From UBA9554 sp038205135 (lineage in GTDB: Bacteria > Pseudomonadota > Alphaproteobacteria > Rhodobacterales > Rhodobacteraceae), in NCBI GenBank assembly GCA_038205135.1, contig JBBRCF010000003.1, positions 5,027 through 69,026 of the forward strand: a stretch of DNA of 64,000 bases, written 5' to 3'. Of the stretch, positions 1 through 9,072 are shown one piece after another. A program made the position numbers and the translations under genes. Each line of letters begins with the position of its first letter. The stretch's first letter is position 1. The notes under the pieces were generated by a model. The model did not search any database and was not told the DNA's origin. It saw only the letters and a program-made list of their open reading frames with translations.

Positions 1-1144
1 GCACTTTGGTTGCGAACACATATGCCAGCGCCTCTTCCGTGGCGCGTTGCAGGCGCGGGTCCAGCGTGGTGCGGATCACCACATCCTCGGCGGTGTTGCG
101 GGTGAAATAGTCGGGGCCCGACGACATCACCCAATCGGCGAAATTGCCCCCCGCGTTGCGATCCGCGCCTGCCGACAATGTGGCCGGGTTGTCCAGTGCG
201 GCCCGGGCCTCGGCGGCGGTCAGGTAGCCCTGATCGCGCATCAGCCCGATCACGACGGCGGCGCGGGTCTGGCTGCGGGCAAGGTTGGTGGTGGGAGCAA
301 GCGTTGTGGGTGCGGTCAACAGCCCCGCCAGAATCGCCGCCTCTGGTGCGGTGACCGCTGCGGCGGGCTTGGCAAAGAACCGCTGCGCCGCGGCTTCGGC
401 ACCATAGGCCCCGCCGCCCATATAGGCGCGGTTCAGGTAGATCGACAGGATTTCGTCCTTGGTATAGGCCAGTTCCATCGCCATGGCATAGATCGCCTCG
501 TTGCCCTTGCGGGCCAGCGTGGACCGGCGGCAGTCCTCCTCGTAGTCCTGTTCGGATTTCCATTTAGTGACGTCGTAAACCTCGCCCATGCACAACAGTT
601 TCGCGGTCTGCTGTGTGATGGTGGACCCGCCGTTGCCTTTCAACGGATGGCGGCCTTCGCTCACGTTGATGCGCATGGCGGACAGCACGCCGCGCGGGCT
701 GATGCCGAAATGGCGGTAGAACCGTTTGTCCTCGGTGGCGATGACGGCGTTTTTCAGATGCGGGCTGACGTTGGCTGCGGTGACCGCGCCGCCGAATTGC
801 GCACCGCGCCGGGCAAAGATGTCGCCATAAGCGTCCAGCATCGTGACCGACCCGCGTGCGCGCCCGTCGAGCACCCGGTCCACCGCCGGCAGTGTCAGGG
901 ATTTTACATAGACCACGCCCGCCAGAATGACCGCTGCCAGCGCCGAAATCCGCCAGACCACAGCCCACAGGGTCCGCAACAACATCCCGGGCAAGGCCAG
1001 CACCCATCCCAGCAGGCCGCGTCGCCGCTGCGAGGCGCGTGGTTTTCTGGCCGGCGGTTTCGCCGGAGGCTTGGGTTTGGCCGCTGCGCGACCATAGCGG
1101 CGTTCCGCCACCAAAGGTGGTGTCTTGCGCGTTGAGTCAGCCAT
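1..1144 (-). CDS. Class A penicillin-binding protein (PBP1A family), 3' end outside window
   Basis: Bifunctional peptidoglycan synthase of the PBP1A type; only the N-terminal 381 codons are visible. Family members polymerise glycan strands from lipid II and cross-link them in the periplasm. The start ATG at 1144 gives a basic, Pro/Lys-rich cytoplasmic tail, then one hydrophobic segment (about residues 45-70), then a GT51 transglycosylase domain. That domain shows the catalytic-Glu motif EDKRFYRHFG and the GGSTITQQTAKLL motif. The transpeptidase domain would lie beyond the window edge, so PBP1A cannot be separated from other class A subtypes. It is divergent from glnK across 254 bp. The family call is safe, the subtype is inferred. 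Confidence 0.9.
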   Translation of the reverse strand, partial: MADSTRKTPPLVAERRYGRAAAKPKPPAKPPARKPRASQRRRGLLGWVLALPGMLLRTLWAVVWRISALAAVILAGVVYVKSLTLPAVDRVLDGRARGSVTMLDAYGDIFARRGAQFGGAVTAANVSPHLKNAVIATEDKRFYRHFGISPRGVLSAMRINVSEGRHPLKGNGGSTITQQTAKLLCMGEVYDVTKWKSEQDYEEDCRRSTLARKGNEAIYAMAMELAYTKDEILSIYLNRAYMGGGAYGAEAAAQRFFAKPAAAVTAPEAAILAGLLTAPTTLAPTTNLARSQTRAAVVIGLMRDQGYLTAAEARAALDNPATLSAGADRNAGGNFADWVMSSGPDYFTRNTAEDVVIRTTLDPRLQRATEEALAYVFATKV

Positions 1145-1237
1145 TTTTCGCCCTGCCCGACGGTGTGATTGCCGATAGAATAGTCGGTTAGCGGCGGGAT
1201 GTAGAGAGGACCGAACACAATCCCCGGTTTTTGATTG

Positions 1238-1281
1238 GCCTAATATTTAGGCGTATAGCTGGATATGCCCTAATTTTAGGC
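1238..1281. promoter_or_regulatory. Two tandem palindromes upstream of glnK (candidate operators)
   Basis: GCCTAA-TAT-TTAGGC lies at 1238-1252 and CCTAA-TT-TTAGG at 1269-1280. The two share the same arms and their centres are 29.5 bp apart. They are in the glnK/PBP intergenic region, about 120-160 bp before the glnK start, in sequence more AT-rich than the surroundings. They look like paired sites for a dimeric regulator. They do not resemble the usual NtrC site (TGCACC-N5-GGTGCA), and I do not recognise the cognate protein. Confidence 0.45.
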
Positions 1282-1398
1282 AAACATGGCGGGGATCCGC
1301 CGCTTGGCCCGGCCTTTTCCTTCATCCCCGGCGTCTTGCGCGCTTTTCTGCAACTGCAAAGCGGGGGTGGGCCCGGCACAGATGCAAAGGAGATCAAG

Positions 1399-1737
1399 GT
1401 GAAACTCATCATTGCCACGATCAAGCCGTTCAAGCTGGAGGAGGTCCGCGAGGCGCTGACCGAAATCGGCGTGCGCGGCATGATGGTTACCGAAGTCAAG
1501 GGTTTCGGCGCCCAGTCCGGCCACACCGAGATCTACCGTGGCGCGGAATATGCCGTGAATTTCGTTCCCAAGGTCAAGCTGGAGATCGTGGTGTCGGATG
1601 CGATGGTCGATCAGGTGGTCGAAAAGATCACGACGACCGCCCGGACAGGCAAGATCGGTGATGGCAAGATTTTTGTTCTGGACGTCGCGCAGGCCGTGCG
1701 GGTGCGCACCGGCGAAGCCAATGACGATGCGCTTTGA
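1399..1737 (+). CDS. glnK: PII nitrogen signalling protein GlnK
   Basis: 112-aa PII protein that senses 2-oxoglutarate, ATP/ADP and glutamine status, and gates the ammonium channel AmtB encoded just downstream. The GTG start at 1399 is chosen because AAAGGAGATCAAG precedes it at good spacing and it gives the canonical MKLIIATIKPFKLEEVREAL N-terminus. The T-loop is intact and Tyr51, the uridylylation site, lies within YRGAEY. The C-terminal ATP-binding region (TGKIGDGKIFV) is present. Linkage to amtB 37 bp downstream favours GlnK over GlnB. Nitrogen-responsive expression is expected from the family; the only visible upstream signal is the palindrome pair. Confidence 0.95.
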   Translation: MKLIIATIKPFKLEEVREALTEIGVRGMMVTEVKGFGAQSGHTEIYRGAEYAVNFVPKVKLEIVVSDAMVDQVVEKITTTARTGKIGDGKIFVLDVAQAVRVRTGEANDDAL

Positions 1738-1774
1738 CCGCATCCGCAACTGTATTCGGGGAAAGGAAAACCAA

Positions 1775-3112
1775 ATGAAACTCTTTCTGCAACTCGGGCT
1801 GGCCGTGGCGCTGGTCGCGGCTCCTGCGCTGGGCATCGCCCAGACAGAGACTGCCGCCACCGCCGAAGCCGCCGCAGAGGTCGCGCCTGTGGTGGACAAC
1901 GCGTTCATCTTCAACACGCTGCTGTTCATGATCGGCGGCATCCTTGTGTTCTGGATGGCGGCCGGTTTTGCCATGCTGGAAGCCGGTCTGGTACGATCAA
2001 AGAATGTGTCGATGCAGGCGACCAAGAACATCGCGTTGTTTTCCATCGCGTCGATCATGTACTGGATCATCGGATATAACCTGATGTACCCGGGCGACTC
2101 GTGGTCCATCACCGGATATGTCGGCACGCTGTTTTCGCCGAAATCCATCGCCGGCGATCCTGATATCGCGACGGGATATTCCGCCGGATCGGACTTTTTC
2201 TTTCAGTTGATGTTCTGCGCGACGACGGCGTCGATCGTGTCCGGCACGCTGGCCGAACGGATCAAGCTGTGGCCATTTCTAGCCTTTACCGTGATCCTGA
2301 CCGGGTTCCTGTATCCGATCGAGGCGTCGTGGCAGTGGGGCGGCGGCTGGCTGTCGGAACTGGGCTTCTATGACTTTGCCGGGTCCACGCTGGTGCATGC
2401 CGCAGGTGGGGCCGCTGCTCTGGCCGGTGCGCTGGTTCTGGGTCCACGGCTGGGCAAGTATGGCAAGGATGGTCGGGTCACACCAATGCCGGGTTCGAAC
2501 CTTGCGCTGGCGACTCTGGGCACGTTCATCCTGTGGATGGGGTGGTTTGGCTTCAACGGTGCGTCGCAACTGGCGCTGGGGACCGAAGCTGACGCAAACG
2601 CTGTGTCGGTGATCTTTGCGAACACCAACATGGCCGCTGCGGCCGGTGCCGTCACGGCGCTGATCCTGACGCAGCTGATGTACGGCAAGGTTGACCTGAC
2701 CATGGTGCTGAACGGTGCGCTGGCCGGTCTGGTGTCGATCACCGCCGGTCCGCTGGACCCGACGCTGTTCGGAGCGCTGTGGATCGGTGCTATTGGCGGG
2801 GTGATCGTGGTGTTCGCCGTGCCGATGCTGGACAAGATCAAGATCGACGATGTGGTCGGTGCCATTCCCGTGCACTTTATGGCCGGGATCTGGGGCACGC
2901 TGGCGGTGCCGTTCTACAGCGCCGACACCAGCTTTGTGACGCAGGCCATCGGCACCATCTCGGTCTGTGCGTTCATGTTCGTGCTGTCTTACCTCATCTT
3001 CACGATCCTCAAGGCATCCATCGGTCTGCGCCCGACTGTCGAAGACGAGATGATGGGTCTGGACAAGGCGGAACTGGGCCTCGAAGCCTACCCCGAATTC
3101 ACCAAGGGCTGA
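1775..3112 (+). CDS. amtB: Ammonium transporter AmtB
   Basis: 445-aa Amt/Rh/MEP channel that conducts NH3/NH4+ across the inner membrane as a trimer. The ATG at 1775 follows a GGAAAGG ribosome site and gives a signal peptide of about 23 residues (cleavage near ALGIAQ), as in other bacterial AmtB proteins. An acidic linker and then about 11 membrane segments follow. The twin pore histidines can be located at about residues 208 (STLVHAAGG) and 367 (PVHFMAG). The gene forms an operon with glnK and ends at a strong hairpin terminator. Longer in-frame starts inside glnK exist but lack the signal peptide context. Confidence 0.95.
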   Translation: MKLFLQLGLAVALVAAPALGIAQTETAATAEAAAEVAPVVDNAFIFNTLLFMIGGILVFWMAAGFAMLEAGLVRSKNVSMQATKNIALFSIASIMYWIIGYNLMYPGDSWSITGYVGTLFSPKSIAGDPDIATGYSAGSDFFFQLMFCATTASIVSGTLAERIKLWPFLAFTVILTGFLYPIEASWQWGGGWLSELGFYDFAGSTLVHAAGGAAALAGALVLGPRLGKYGKDGRVTPMPGSNLALATLGTFILWMGWFGFNGASQLALGTEADANAVSVIFANTNMAAAAGAVTALILTQLMYGKVDLTMVLNGALAGLVSITAGPLDPTLFGALWIGAIGGVIVVFAVPMLDKIKIDDVVGAIPVHFMAGIWGTLAVPFYSADTSFVTQAIGTISVCAFMFVLSYLIFTILKASIGLRPTVEDEMMGLDKAELGLEAYPEFTKG

Positions 3113-3138
3113 CCCTCCCTCAGCCGGTGATTCTCCGA

Positions 3139-3165
3139 CCCGGGCGGAAACGCCCGGGTTTTTTT
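3139..3165 (+). terminator. Rho-independent terminator of glnK-amtB
   Basis: An 8-bp perfect GC stem (CCCGGGCG / CGCCCGGG) with a GAAA loop is followed directly by seven T residues, 26 bp after the amtB stop codon. Confidence 0.9.
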
Positions 3166-3199
3166 GTGCCCGGGGCATTTTTGCCGAGGTCGCGGTCGT

Positions 3200-3577
3200 T
3201 CAGGGCGTAACCAACTGCGGCGCGCCGGTGGCCATGTTGGTGCCGACATAAGGCAGCGCCGCCGCCTTCCATGCCGCGAACCCGCCTTCCAGATGGGCGA
3301 TCTGCGTAACGCCTGCGGCCATTGCCGCGCGCGCCACCCGTTCCGACCGCAGGCCGGACCCGCAATGAAATACGATCCGCTTGTCGGACTGGCCCGGCAG
3401 TTTGGCGGCATCAAAGAACGCCAGCGGCATCAACAGCGCGCCGGGAATGTGTTCGAACATGAATTCCTGCGGCGTGCGCACGTCGATGACGACGACCTCG
3501 TTGGCGTCAAAGGCCGCGCGCAATTCGGCGGCGGTCCATGTTTCAAAGGTGGTGCCGTTCTGGCTTTCGGTTTTCAT
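3200..3577 (-). CDS. Rhodanese-like domain protein
   Basis: 125-aa single-domain rhodanese. The ATG at 3577 is preceded by an AGGAG site; longer in-frame reading upstream has no such signal. Visible features are VVIDVRTPQEFMFEHIPGA near the N-terminal third and the active-site loop starting with Cys in FHCGSGLRSERVA, as in sulfurtransferases that handle persulfide sulfur. There is no signal peptide, so it is probably cytoplasmic. It converges on amtB and is divergent from puuD. Its sulfur acceptor cannot be deduced from the neighbours. Confidence 0.85.
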   Translation of the reverse strand: MKTESQNGTTFETWTAAELRAAFDANEVVVIDVRTPQEFMFEHIPGALLMPLAFFDAAKLPGQSDKRIVFHCGSGLRSERVARAAMAAGVTQIAHLEGGFAAWKAAALPYVGTNMATGAPQLVTP

Positions 3578-3761
3578 CGTGCTACTCCTGACTGGGTCGG
3601 GGGAGGGCGGATGCCCGGTGGATGAACAATTGCGCGGTCTGCGACATTGCGACATGCGTCGCCGCGTGGCCCCGCTTGCATATTTGCCCATAATTGGACG
3701 ATCTATCAGCGAAACCGCAAACGGCATAGCCCGGGCGGACACGACAAAAGGATGCGACAGG

Positions 3762-4991
3762 ATGGATATGGGTTTTGTCGGGGCCGTGGTCTGGGACTGG
3801 GCCGGGTTCGCGATCCGCTGGCTGCATGTGATCACCGCGATCGCGTGGATCGGATCGTCGTTCTATTTCATTGCGCTGGATCTGGGTCTGAACCGTGCTC
3901 GGGCCCTGGCTTCTGGCGCGGATGGCGAGGAATGGCAGGTCCATGGCGGCGGATTTTACCACATCCAGAAATATCTGGTCGCCCCTGCGAACATGCCCGA
4001 CCACCTGACATGGTTCAAATGGGAAAGCTATGCCACCTGGTTGTCGGGTTTCGCCCTGCTGGCCGTGGTGTATTACGTCGGTGCTGAATTCTACCTGATC
4101 GACGCCAATGTGCTGGAATTGACCGCGTGGCAGGCGATCGCGCTGTCTGTCGCGTCGCTCGCCTTTGGCTGGATCGCGTACAACACGCTGTGCAAAGTGT
4201 TCGTCGATGCGGACCAGACGCTGTTGATGGTGGCGCTATTCGGCGTGCTGGTCGCGATGTCGCTGTTTTACACCAACGTATTCTCGGGCCGTGCCGCGCT
4301 GCTGCACCTTGGCGCGTTCACCGCCACGATCATGAGCGCGAACGTGTTCATGATCATCATCCCGAACCAGAAGGTGGTAGTGGCCGACCTGATCGCCGGG
4401 CGCAAACCCGACGGGAAATACGGCAAGATCGCCAAGCAGCGGTCGCTGCACAACAATTACCTGACGCTGCCGGTGATTTTCCTGATGCTGTCGAACCATT
4501 ATCCGCTGTCCTTTGCCACGCAGCACACGTGGGCGATTGCCAGTCTGGTGTTTCTGATGGGGGTGACGATCCGGCATTTCTTCAACACCATGCATGCGCG
4601 CAAAGGGATGCCGTGGTGGACGTGGGGGGCGACCACGGTCCTGTTCTTGCTGATCGTCTGGTTGTCGTCATCCGGTCCGCGTGTCACGCCGGTCGATGCC
4701 GCCGCCGCCCCCGGCGCGCGGTTTGCCGCTGCCGACGGGTTCGATCAGGTGACCAAAATCGTGCTGGGCCGTTGTTCGATGTGCCACGCGGCGGAACCGG
4801 GCTGGGCGGGGATGTACTGGGCCCCCAAGGGCGTGCATCTGGAAACCCCGGCCCAGGTTGCCGAACATGCCCGCGCGATCTATGCGCAATCTGCGATCAG
4901 CCACGCCATGCCGCCCGCCAACCTGAGCTACATGGAGGACGCGGAACGCGCCGCCATCGCCGCATGGTATCAGGCGGCGATGGGCGAATGA
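3762..4991 (+). CDS. puuD: PuuD-type membrane urate hydroxylase with C-terminal cytochrome c domain
   Basis: 409-aa protein of the PuuD family, which oxidises urate to 5-hydroxyisourate using a cytochrome c domain instead of O2-consuming uricase. About eight hydrophobic segments fill residues 1-310, with the family signatures WIGSSFYFIALD and MSANVFMIIIPNQKVVVADL. A heme-binding CSMCH follows at residues 338-342, and MPPAN may carry the axial Met. The ATG at 3762 puts the first membrane helix right after a short N-terminus; the ribosome site is weak. No other purine-catabolism gene lies nearby. The family assignment is confident; electron flow toward the respiratory chain is inferred. Confidence 0.9.
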   Translation: MDMGFVGAVVWDWAGFAIRWLHVITAIAWIGSSFYFIALDLGLNRARALASGADGEEWQVHGGGFYHIQKYLVAPANMPDHLTWFKWESYATWLSGFALLAVVYYVGAEFYLIDANVLELTAWQAIALSVASLAFGWIAYNTLCKVFVDADQTLLMVALFGVLVAMSLFYTNVFSGRAALLHLGAFTATIMSANVFMIIIPNQKVVVADLIAGRKPDGKYGKIAKQRSLHNNYLTLPVIFLMLSNHYPLSFATQHTWAIASLVFLMGVTIRHFFNTMHARKGMPWWTWGATTVLFLLIVWLSSSGPRVTPVDAAAAPGARFAAADGFDQVTKIVLGRCSMCHAAEPGWAGMYWAPKGVHLETPAQVAEHARAIYAQSAISHAMPPANLSYMEDAERAAIAAWYQAAMGE

Positions 4992-5041
4992 TGCCCGCTT
5001 GGCTGTGGCAGAATCGCTGAAGCCGCGCTACAGATTGGGGC

Positions 5042-6874
5042 ATGTCGCAGCCCAGCCCCAACATATCCGACGAATTGCCGACGATCCGGCAGCTGGACGA
5101 TTCCGCTGTCAACCGCATCGCGGCGGGGGAAGTGGTGGAACGCCCGGCGTCCGCCGTCAAGGAACTGGTGGAAAACGCGTTGGACGCGGGCGCGACGCGG
5201 ATCGAAGTCACGATTGCCGATGGCGGCAAAAGCCTGATCCGCGTCACGGATGATGGCCACGGCATCCCGGCGGATCAACTGGCGTTGGCGCTGTCGCGGC
5301 ATGCCACGTCTAAAATCGACGGGTCCGACCTGCTGAACATCCACAGCTTCGGCTTTCGCGGCGAGGCGTTGCCGTCGCTGGCCGCTGTGGGCCGGCTGTT
5401 GATCACCACCCGCGCGCGCGGCGCGTCCGAGGCTGCGATGATCCGGTCCTATGGCGGGCGCACCGATCCGGTGCGGCCTGCGGCCCTGACGCGTGGCACG
5501 GTGGTGGACCTGCGCGATTTGTTCCATGCCACGCCCGCGCGGTTGAAATTCCTGCGGTCGGACCGCGCCGAAAACCTTGCGGTGGCGGATACCGTCAAAC
5601 GGCTGGCGATGGCCGCGCCTTATTGCGGTTTCGTGCTGCGCGATGCGACGGGCGGCGGCGACGGCCGCGTGATGTTCCGCGCCGATCCGGAAACCGGCGA
5701 TATGTTCGACGCGCTGCGCGCCCGGTTGGCCACCGTGCTGGGCCGCGATTTCACCGATAACGCGCTGCGGATCGAAGCCGAGCGTGACAGCCATAACCTG
5801 ACCGGGTTCGCCGCGTTGCCGACATGGTCGCGCGGCACGGCGGTGGCGCAGTTCCTGTTCGTCAACGGGCGACCGGTGCGCGACAAGCTGTTCGTCGGCG
5901 CCTTGCGCGCGGCCTACAGCGATTTCCTGTCGCGTGACCGCCACCCGGCGGCGGCGCTTTTTCTGGACCTGCCGCCGACGCTGGTAGATGTGAACGTGCA
6001 TCCCGCGAAATCCGAGGTGCGGTTTCGGGATCCCGGCATTGCACGCGGGCTGATCATCACCGCGCTGCGCCATTCGCTGGCGGCGGCAGGGCATCGGGCG
6101 TCGTCCACCGTATCCGATGCGACGCTGGGGGCGTTCCGATTGGAGCCCGAAGGTAGCGCACGCATCTATCAGATGGACCGCCCGTCCCAGGGCGCGCTGA
6201 CGCAGGCCTATCAGGCGCAAGCACCCGGTTTTGCCGATCTGGGGGCCGCATGGTCGGGTCGGATCGAAGTTGCGGATGACAACGGTCTGGATCACCCCTT
6301 GGGGGCGGCCCGCGCGCAGGTGCACGAAAATTACATCATCGCGCAAACCCGCGACGGCATGGTGATCGTCGATCAACACGCCGCACATGAACGGCTGGTC
6401 TATGAACGGCTGAAGGCGCAGATGGCGGTGGCGGGCGTGGCGTCACAGGCGCTGCTGATCCCGGATATCGTCACGTTGTCCGACAGTGACGCCGCGCGTC
6501 TGCTGGACGTGGCGGATGATCTGGCGCGGTTGGGTTTGGTGATCGAACCGTTTGGGCCGGGGGCGCTGGCGGTGCGGGAAACGCCTGCGGCCTTGGGCGC
6601 GGTGAACGCCGAAGCGCTGTTGCGCGATATCATTGACGAACTGGCGGATGACGGCGAGTCCCGGTCGGTGCAGACGCGGCTGGACGCCATCCTGTCGCGC
6701 ATGGCCTGTCACGGGTCGATCCGGTCCGGTCGCCGGTTGCACGCCGAGGAAATGAACGCGCTGCTGCGCGAAATGGAGGCAACGCCGCATTCCGGCCAGT
6801 GCAACCATGGCCGCCCCACCTATGTGGAACTGCGGCTGACCGATATCGAACGCCTGTTCGGACGCCGTACATGA
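5042..6874 (+). CDS. mutL: DNA mismatch repair protein MutL
   Basis: 610-aa mismatch repair mediator that couples MutS recognition to strand incision. The N-terminal GHKL ATPase shows VKELVENALDAGA, DDGHGIP and GFRGEALPSL. The C-terminal dimer domain carries the metal-endonuclease motif DQHA(X)2E(X)4E as DQHAAHERLVYE, starting at Asp444, and a CNHGRP form of the conserved CPHGRP motif at Cys587. This predicts a MutH-independent nicking MutL, as in most bacteria outside the E. coli group. The stop codon overlaps the rmuC start (ATGA), so the two are translationally coupled. Confidence 0.97.
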   Translation: MSQPSPNISDELPTIRQLDDSAVNRIAAGEVVERPASAVKELVENALDAGATRIEVTIADGGKSLIRVTDDGHGIPADQLALALSRHATSKIDGSDLLNIHSFGFRGEALPSLAAVGRLLITTRARGASEAAMIRSYGGRTDPVRPAALTRGTVVDLRDLFHATPARLKFLRSDRAENLAVADTVKRLAMAAPYCGFVLRDATGGGDGRVMFRADPETGDMFDALRARLATVLGRDFTDNALRIEAERDSHNLTGFAALPTWSRGTAVAQFLFVNGRPVRDKLFVGALRAAYSDFLSRDRHPAAALFLDLPPTLVDVNVHPAKSEVRFRDPGIARGLIITALRHSLAAAGHRASSTVSDATLGAFRLEPEGSARIYQMDRPSQGALTQAYQAQAPGFADLGAAWSGRIEVADDNGLDHPLGAARAQVHENYIIAQTRDGMVIVDQHAAHERLVYERLKAQMAVAGVASQALLIPDIVTLSDSDAARLLDVADDLARLGLVIEPFGPGALAVRETPAALGAVNAEALLRDIIDELADDGESRSVQTRLDAILSRMACHGSIRSGRRLHAEEMNALLREMEATPHSGQCNHGRPTYVELRLTDIERLFGRRT

Positions 6875-8109
6875 TCACCCTGGGCGGTATCACGTATGCA
6901 CTGGACGATCCGCGCGTGATTGCCGTTCTGATGGGTGCGGCGGTGGCCCTTTTGATGCTGGTGCTGCTGATCTTGGCTGTGCGGGCAGCGGGGCGGTCTG
7001 CGCGGCTGACCGAACCCCTGATCCACGGTGTGGCCGCGATGACCGCGCGGGTGCAGGCGTTATCGGACGGACAACAGCAACTGGCGGGCGGCCTGACCCA
7101 TGTGTCCGAAGCGCAGGCGGCGGCGCAGGCGCACATGATGCGGCTGATGGAAACCCGGCTGGCGCAGGTATCGACCGCGATGACCGAAAACCTGCAAGGA
7201 TCGGCGCGACGCACCGCACAATCGCTGGGTGATCTGCAACAGCGGCTGGCGACCATCGACAAGGCACAGGACAACATCGTGAAACTGTCCGGCGATGTGC
7301 TGTCGTTGCAGGATATATTGTCGAACAAGCAGACCCGCGGCGCGTTTGGCGAGATTCAATTGCACGACATCGTGCTGAAGGCGCTGCCATCGGATGCGTA
7401 TACCATGCAGGCGACGCTGTCGAACGGGCGGCGGGCGGATTGCCTGATCCATCTGCCGAACCCGCCTGGCCCCATCGTGATCGACAGCAAATTCCCGCTG
7501 GAAGCCTATGAGGCGCTGCGCCGTGCGGAAACCCCCGAGGCGCTGACCCGCGCCGCGCAGCAATTCCGCCTGTCGGTGCGCACGCATATTCGCGCGATTG
7601 CGGATCGCTATGTGATCGAGGGCGAAACGGCGGATGGCGCGATGATGTTCCTGCCCTCCGAGGCGGTCTATGCCGAACTGCATTCCAATTTCCCCGACGT
7701 GGTGCGCGAAGGATTCGCGGCCCGCGTCTGGATCGTGTCGCCCACCACATGCATGGCCACGCTGAACACCATGCGCGCGATCCTGAAAGACGCGCGGATG
7801 CGCGAACAGGCCGGCGCGATCCGGCGCGAACTGGCTGCACTGTATGGCGATATCGACCGGCTGGTGACGCGGGTCGGCAATCTGGACCGGCATTTCGGTC
7901 AGGCCGCGAAGGATATCGAGGAAATCAAGATCAGCGCCGACAAGGCCGGCAAACGCGCGCGCCGGCTGGATAATTTCGATTTCGAGGAATTGGCCCCCGA
8001 TCTTGTGCAACCTGATCTTGTGCAACCTGATCTTGTGCAACCCGATCTGGTTCCGCCCGGGGATGGCCCGGTGCCGATCCTGCGCCCGAAAATCTCCAGC
8101 GCCGAATGA
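6871..8109 (+). CDS. rmuC: DNA recombination protein RmuC family
   Basis: 412-aa RmuC-family protein. Family members carry a PD-(D/E)XK-like nuclease fold and suppress rearrangements at inverted repeats. An N-terminal hydrophobic anchor (about residues 18-35) is followed by a long coiled-coil stretch. The RmuC core starts near QTRGAFGEIQLHDIVLKALP and includes IVIDSKFPLEAYEAL with the putative catalytic Asp/Lys. The start at 6871 overlaps the mutL stop in ATGA. The C-terminal tail has an unusual run of PDLVQ repeats. Pairing with mutL places it in genome maintenance. Confidence 0.93.
   Translation: MITLGGITYALDDPRVIAVLMGAAVALLMLVLLILAVRAAGRSARLTEPLIHGVAAMTARVQALSDGQQQLAGGLTHVSEAQAAAQAHMMRLMETRLAQVSTAMTENLQGSARRTAQSLGDLQQRLATIDKAQDNIVKLSGDVLSLQDILSNKQTRGAFGEIQLHDIVLKALPSDAYTMQATLSNGRRADCLIHLPNPPGPIVIDSKFPLEAYEALRRAETPEALTRAAQQFRLSVRTHIRAIADRYVIEGETADGAMMFLPSEAVYAELHSNFPDVVREGFAARVWIVSPTTCMATLNTMRAILKDARMREQAGAIRRELAALYGDIDRLVTRVGNLDRHFGQAAKDIEEIKISADKAGKRARRLDNFDFEELAPDLVQPDLVQPDLVQPDLVPPGDGPVPILRPKISSAE
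7996..8055 (+). repeat. 15-bp tandem repeat inside rmuC
   Basis: Three nearly identical 15-bp units (CCx GAT CTT GTG CAA) encode PDLVQ three times, followed by a diverged fourth unit encoding PDLVP. The repeat is in frame, so slippage changes the length of the RmuC tail without a frameshift. Confidence 0.9.
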
Positions 8110-8928
8110 TCAGCCGCGCGGATAGGTCGGGTGGAACAGGCCGGCGGGCGAGGGGGTGAAAATCTCGACCGCCGTTGCCGTCACGCCAACCGAATGTTCG
8201 AACTGCGCCGATAGTGATTTGTCGCGGGTCACGGCTGTCCATTCATCGGCAAGCGTTTTCGTCTCGGGCCGCCCGAGGTTTACCATCGGTTCGATGGTAA
8301 AGAACATGCCTTCTTCCAGCACCGGCCCGGTGCCGGGACGCCCGTAATGCAGAACGTTGGGCGGCGCGTGAAACACGCGGCCCAACCCATGCCCGCAGAA
8401 ATCGCGCACCACCGACATGCGGTGGCTTTCGACATGGCTCTGGATCGCGTGGCCGATGTCGCCAAAGGTATTGCCGGGCCTGACGGCCGCGATTCCCAGC
8501 ATCAGCGCGTCATGCGTGACCTCGATCAGGCGTTCGGCCTTGCGCGGCAATTTGCCGGCGACGTACATCCGGCTGGTATCGCCGAACCAGCCATCCACGA
8601 TCACCGTGACATCGATGTTCAGGATATCGCCATCCTTCAACACTTTCGGCCCCGGAATGCCGTGACAGACGACATGGTTGATCGAAATGCAGGATCCGTG
8701 CTGATAGCCCTTGTAGCCGATCGTGGCGGAAACCGCGGCTTTGGCGGCGACCATGGCTGTGATGATGCTGTCAATTTCGCCGGTCGTCTGGCCGGGAAAC
8801 ACACGCGGCGCGATGTCGTCGAGGATTTCGGCGGCCACACGCCCGGCGCGGCGCATGCCGGCGAACTCGGCAGCGTCGTGGATGCGAATCCCCTCGCGGG
8901 TCAATCGTCCGGTATGCTGGTCGTTCAC
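8110..8928 (-). CDS. map: Type I methionine aminopeptidase
   Basis: 272-aa enzyme removing the initiator Met from nascent proteins in the cytosol. The five metal ligands can be assigned: two Asp in NIDVTVIVDGWFGDTSRM, His in CGHGLGRVFH, Glu in FTIEPMVN and Glu in SAQFEHSVGVT. The GTG at 8928 is preferred because AGAGG lies 9 bp upstream; a TTG at 8934 would add two residues but leaves only 3 bp to that site. The gene ends directly against the rmuC stop in a convergent TGATCA. It is a normal length for the family. Confidence 0.95.
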   Translation of the reverse strand: MNDQHTGRLTREGIRIHDAAEFAGMRRAGRVAAEILDDIAPRVFPGQTTGEIDSIITAMVAAKAAVSATIGYKGYQHGSCISINHVVCHGIPGPKVLKDGDILNIDVTVIVDGWFGDTSRMYVAGKLPRKAERLIEVTHDALMLGIAAVRPGNTFGDIGHAIQSHVESHRMSVVRDFCGHGLGRVFHAPPNVLHYGRPGTGPVLEEGMFFTIEPMVNLGRPETKTLADEWTAVTRDKSLSAQFEHSVGVTATAVEIFTPSPAGLFHPTYPRG

Positions 8929-9072
8929 GTGCAAAAGCCTCTGTCAACTTGGGAATGTCCTGAAACTAGGCGCATTTGTGCCGGATGGCCAGAGGGGCGC
9001 GTGTCAACAGGATTTGAAACCGTTCCGCGCGGGGCCTATACCCGATGCAACGGACTGTGAAAGGACCGACCC

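Noticed and set aside
2490..2510. GGTTCGAACC-like tRNA T-loop sequence
   Set aside because: It lies inside amtB in frame and no cloverleaf can be formed around it. No tRNA gene was found in the window.
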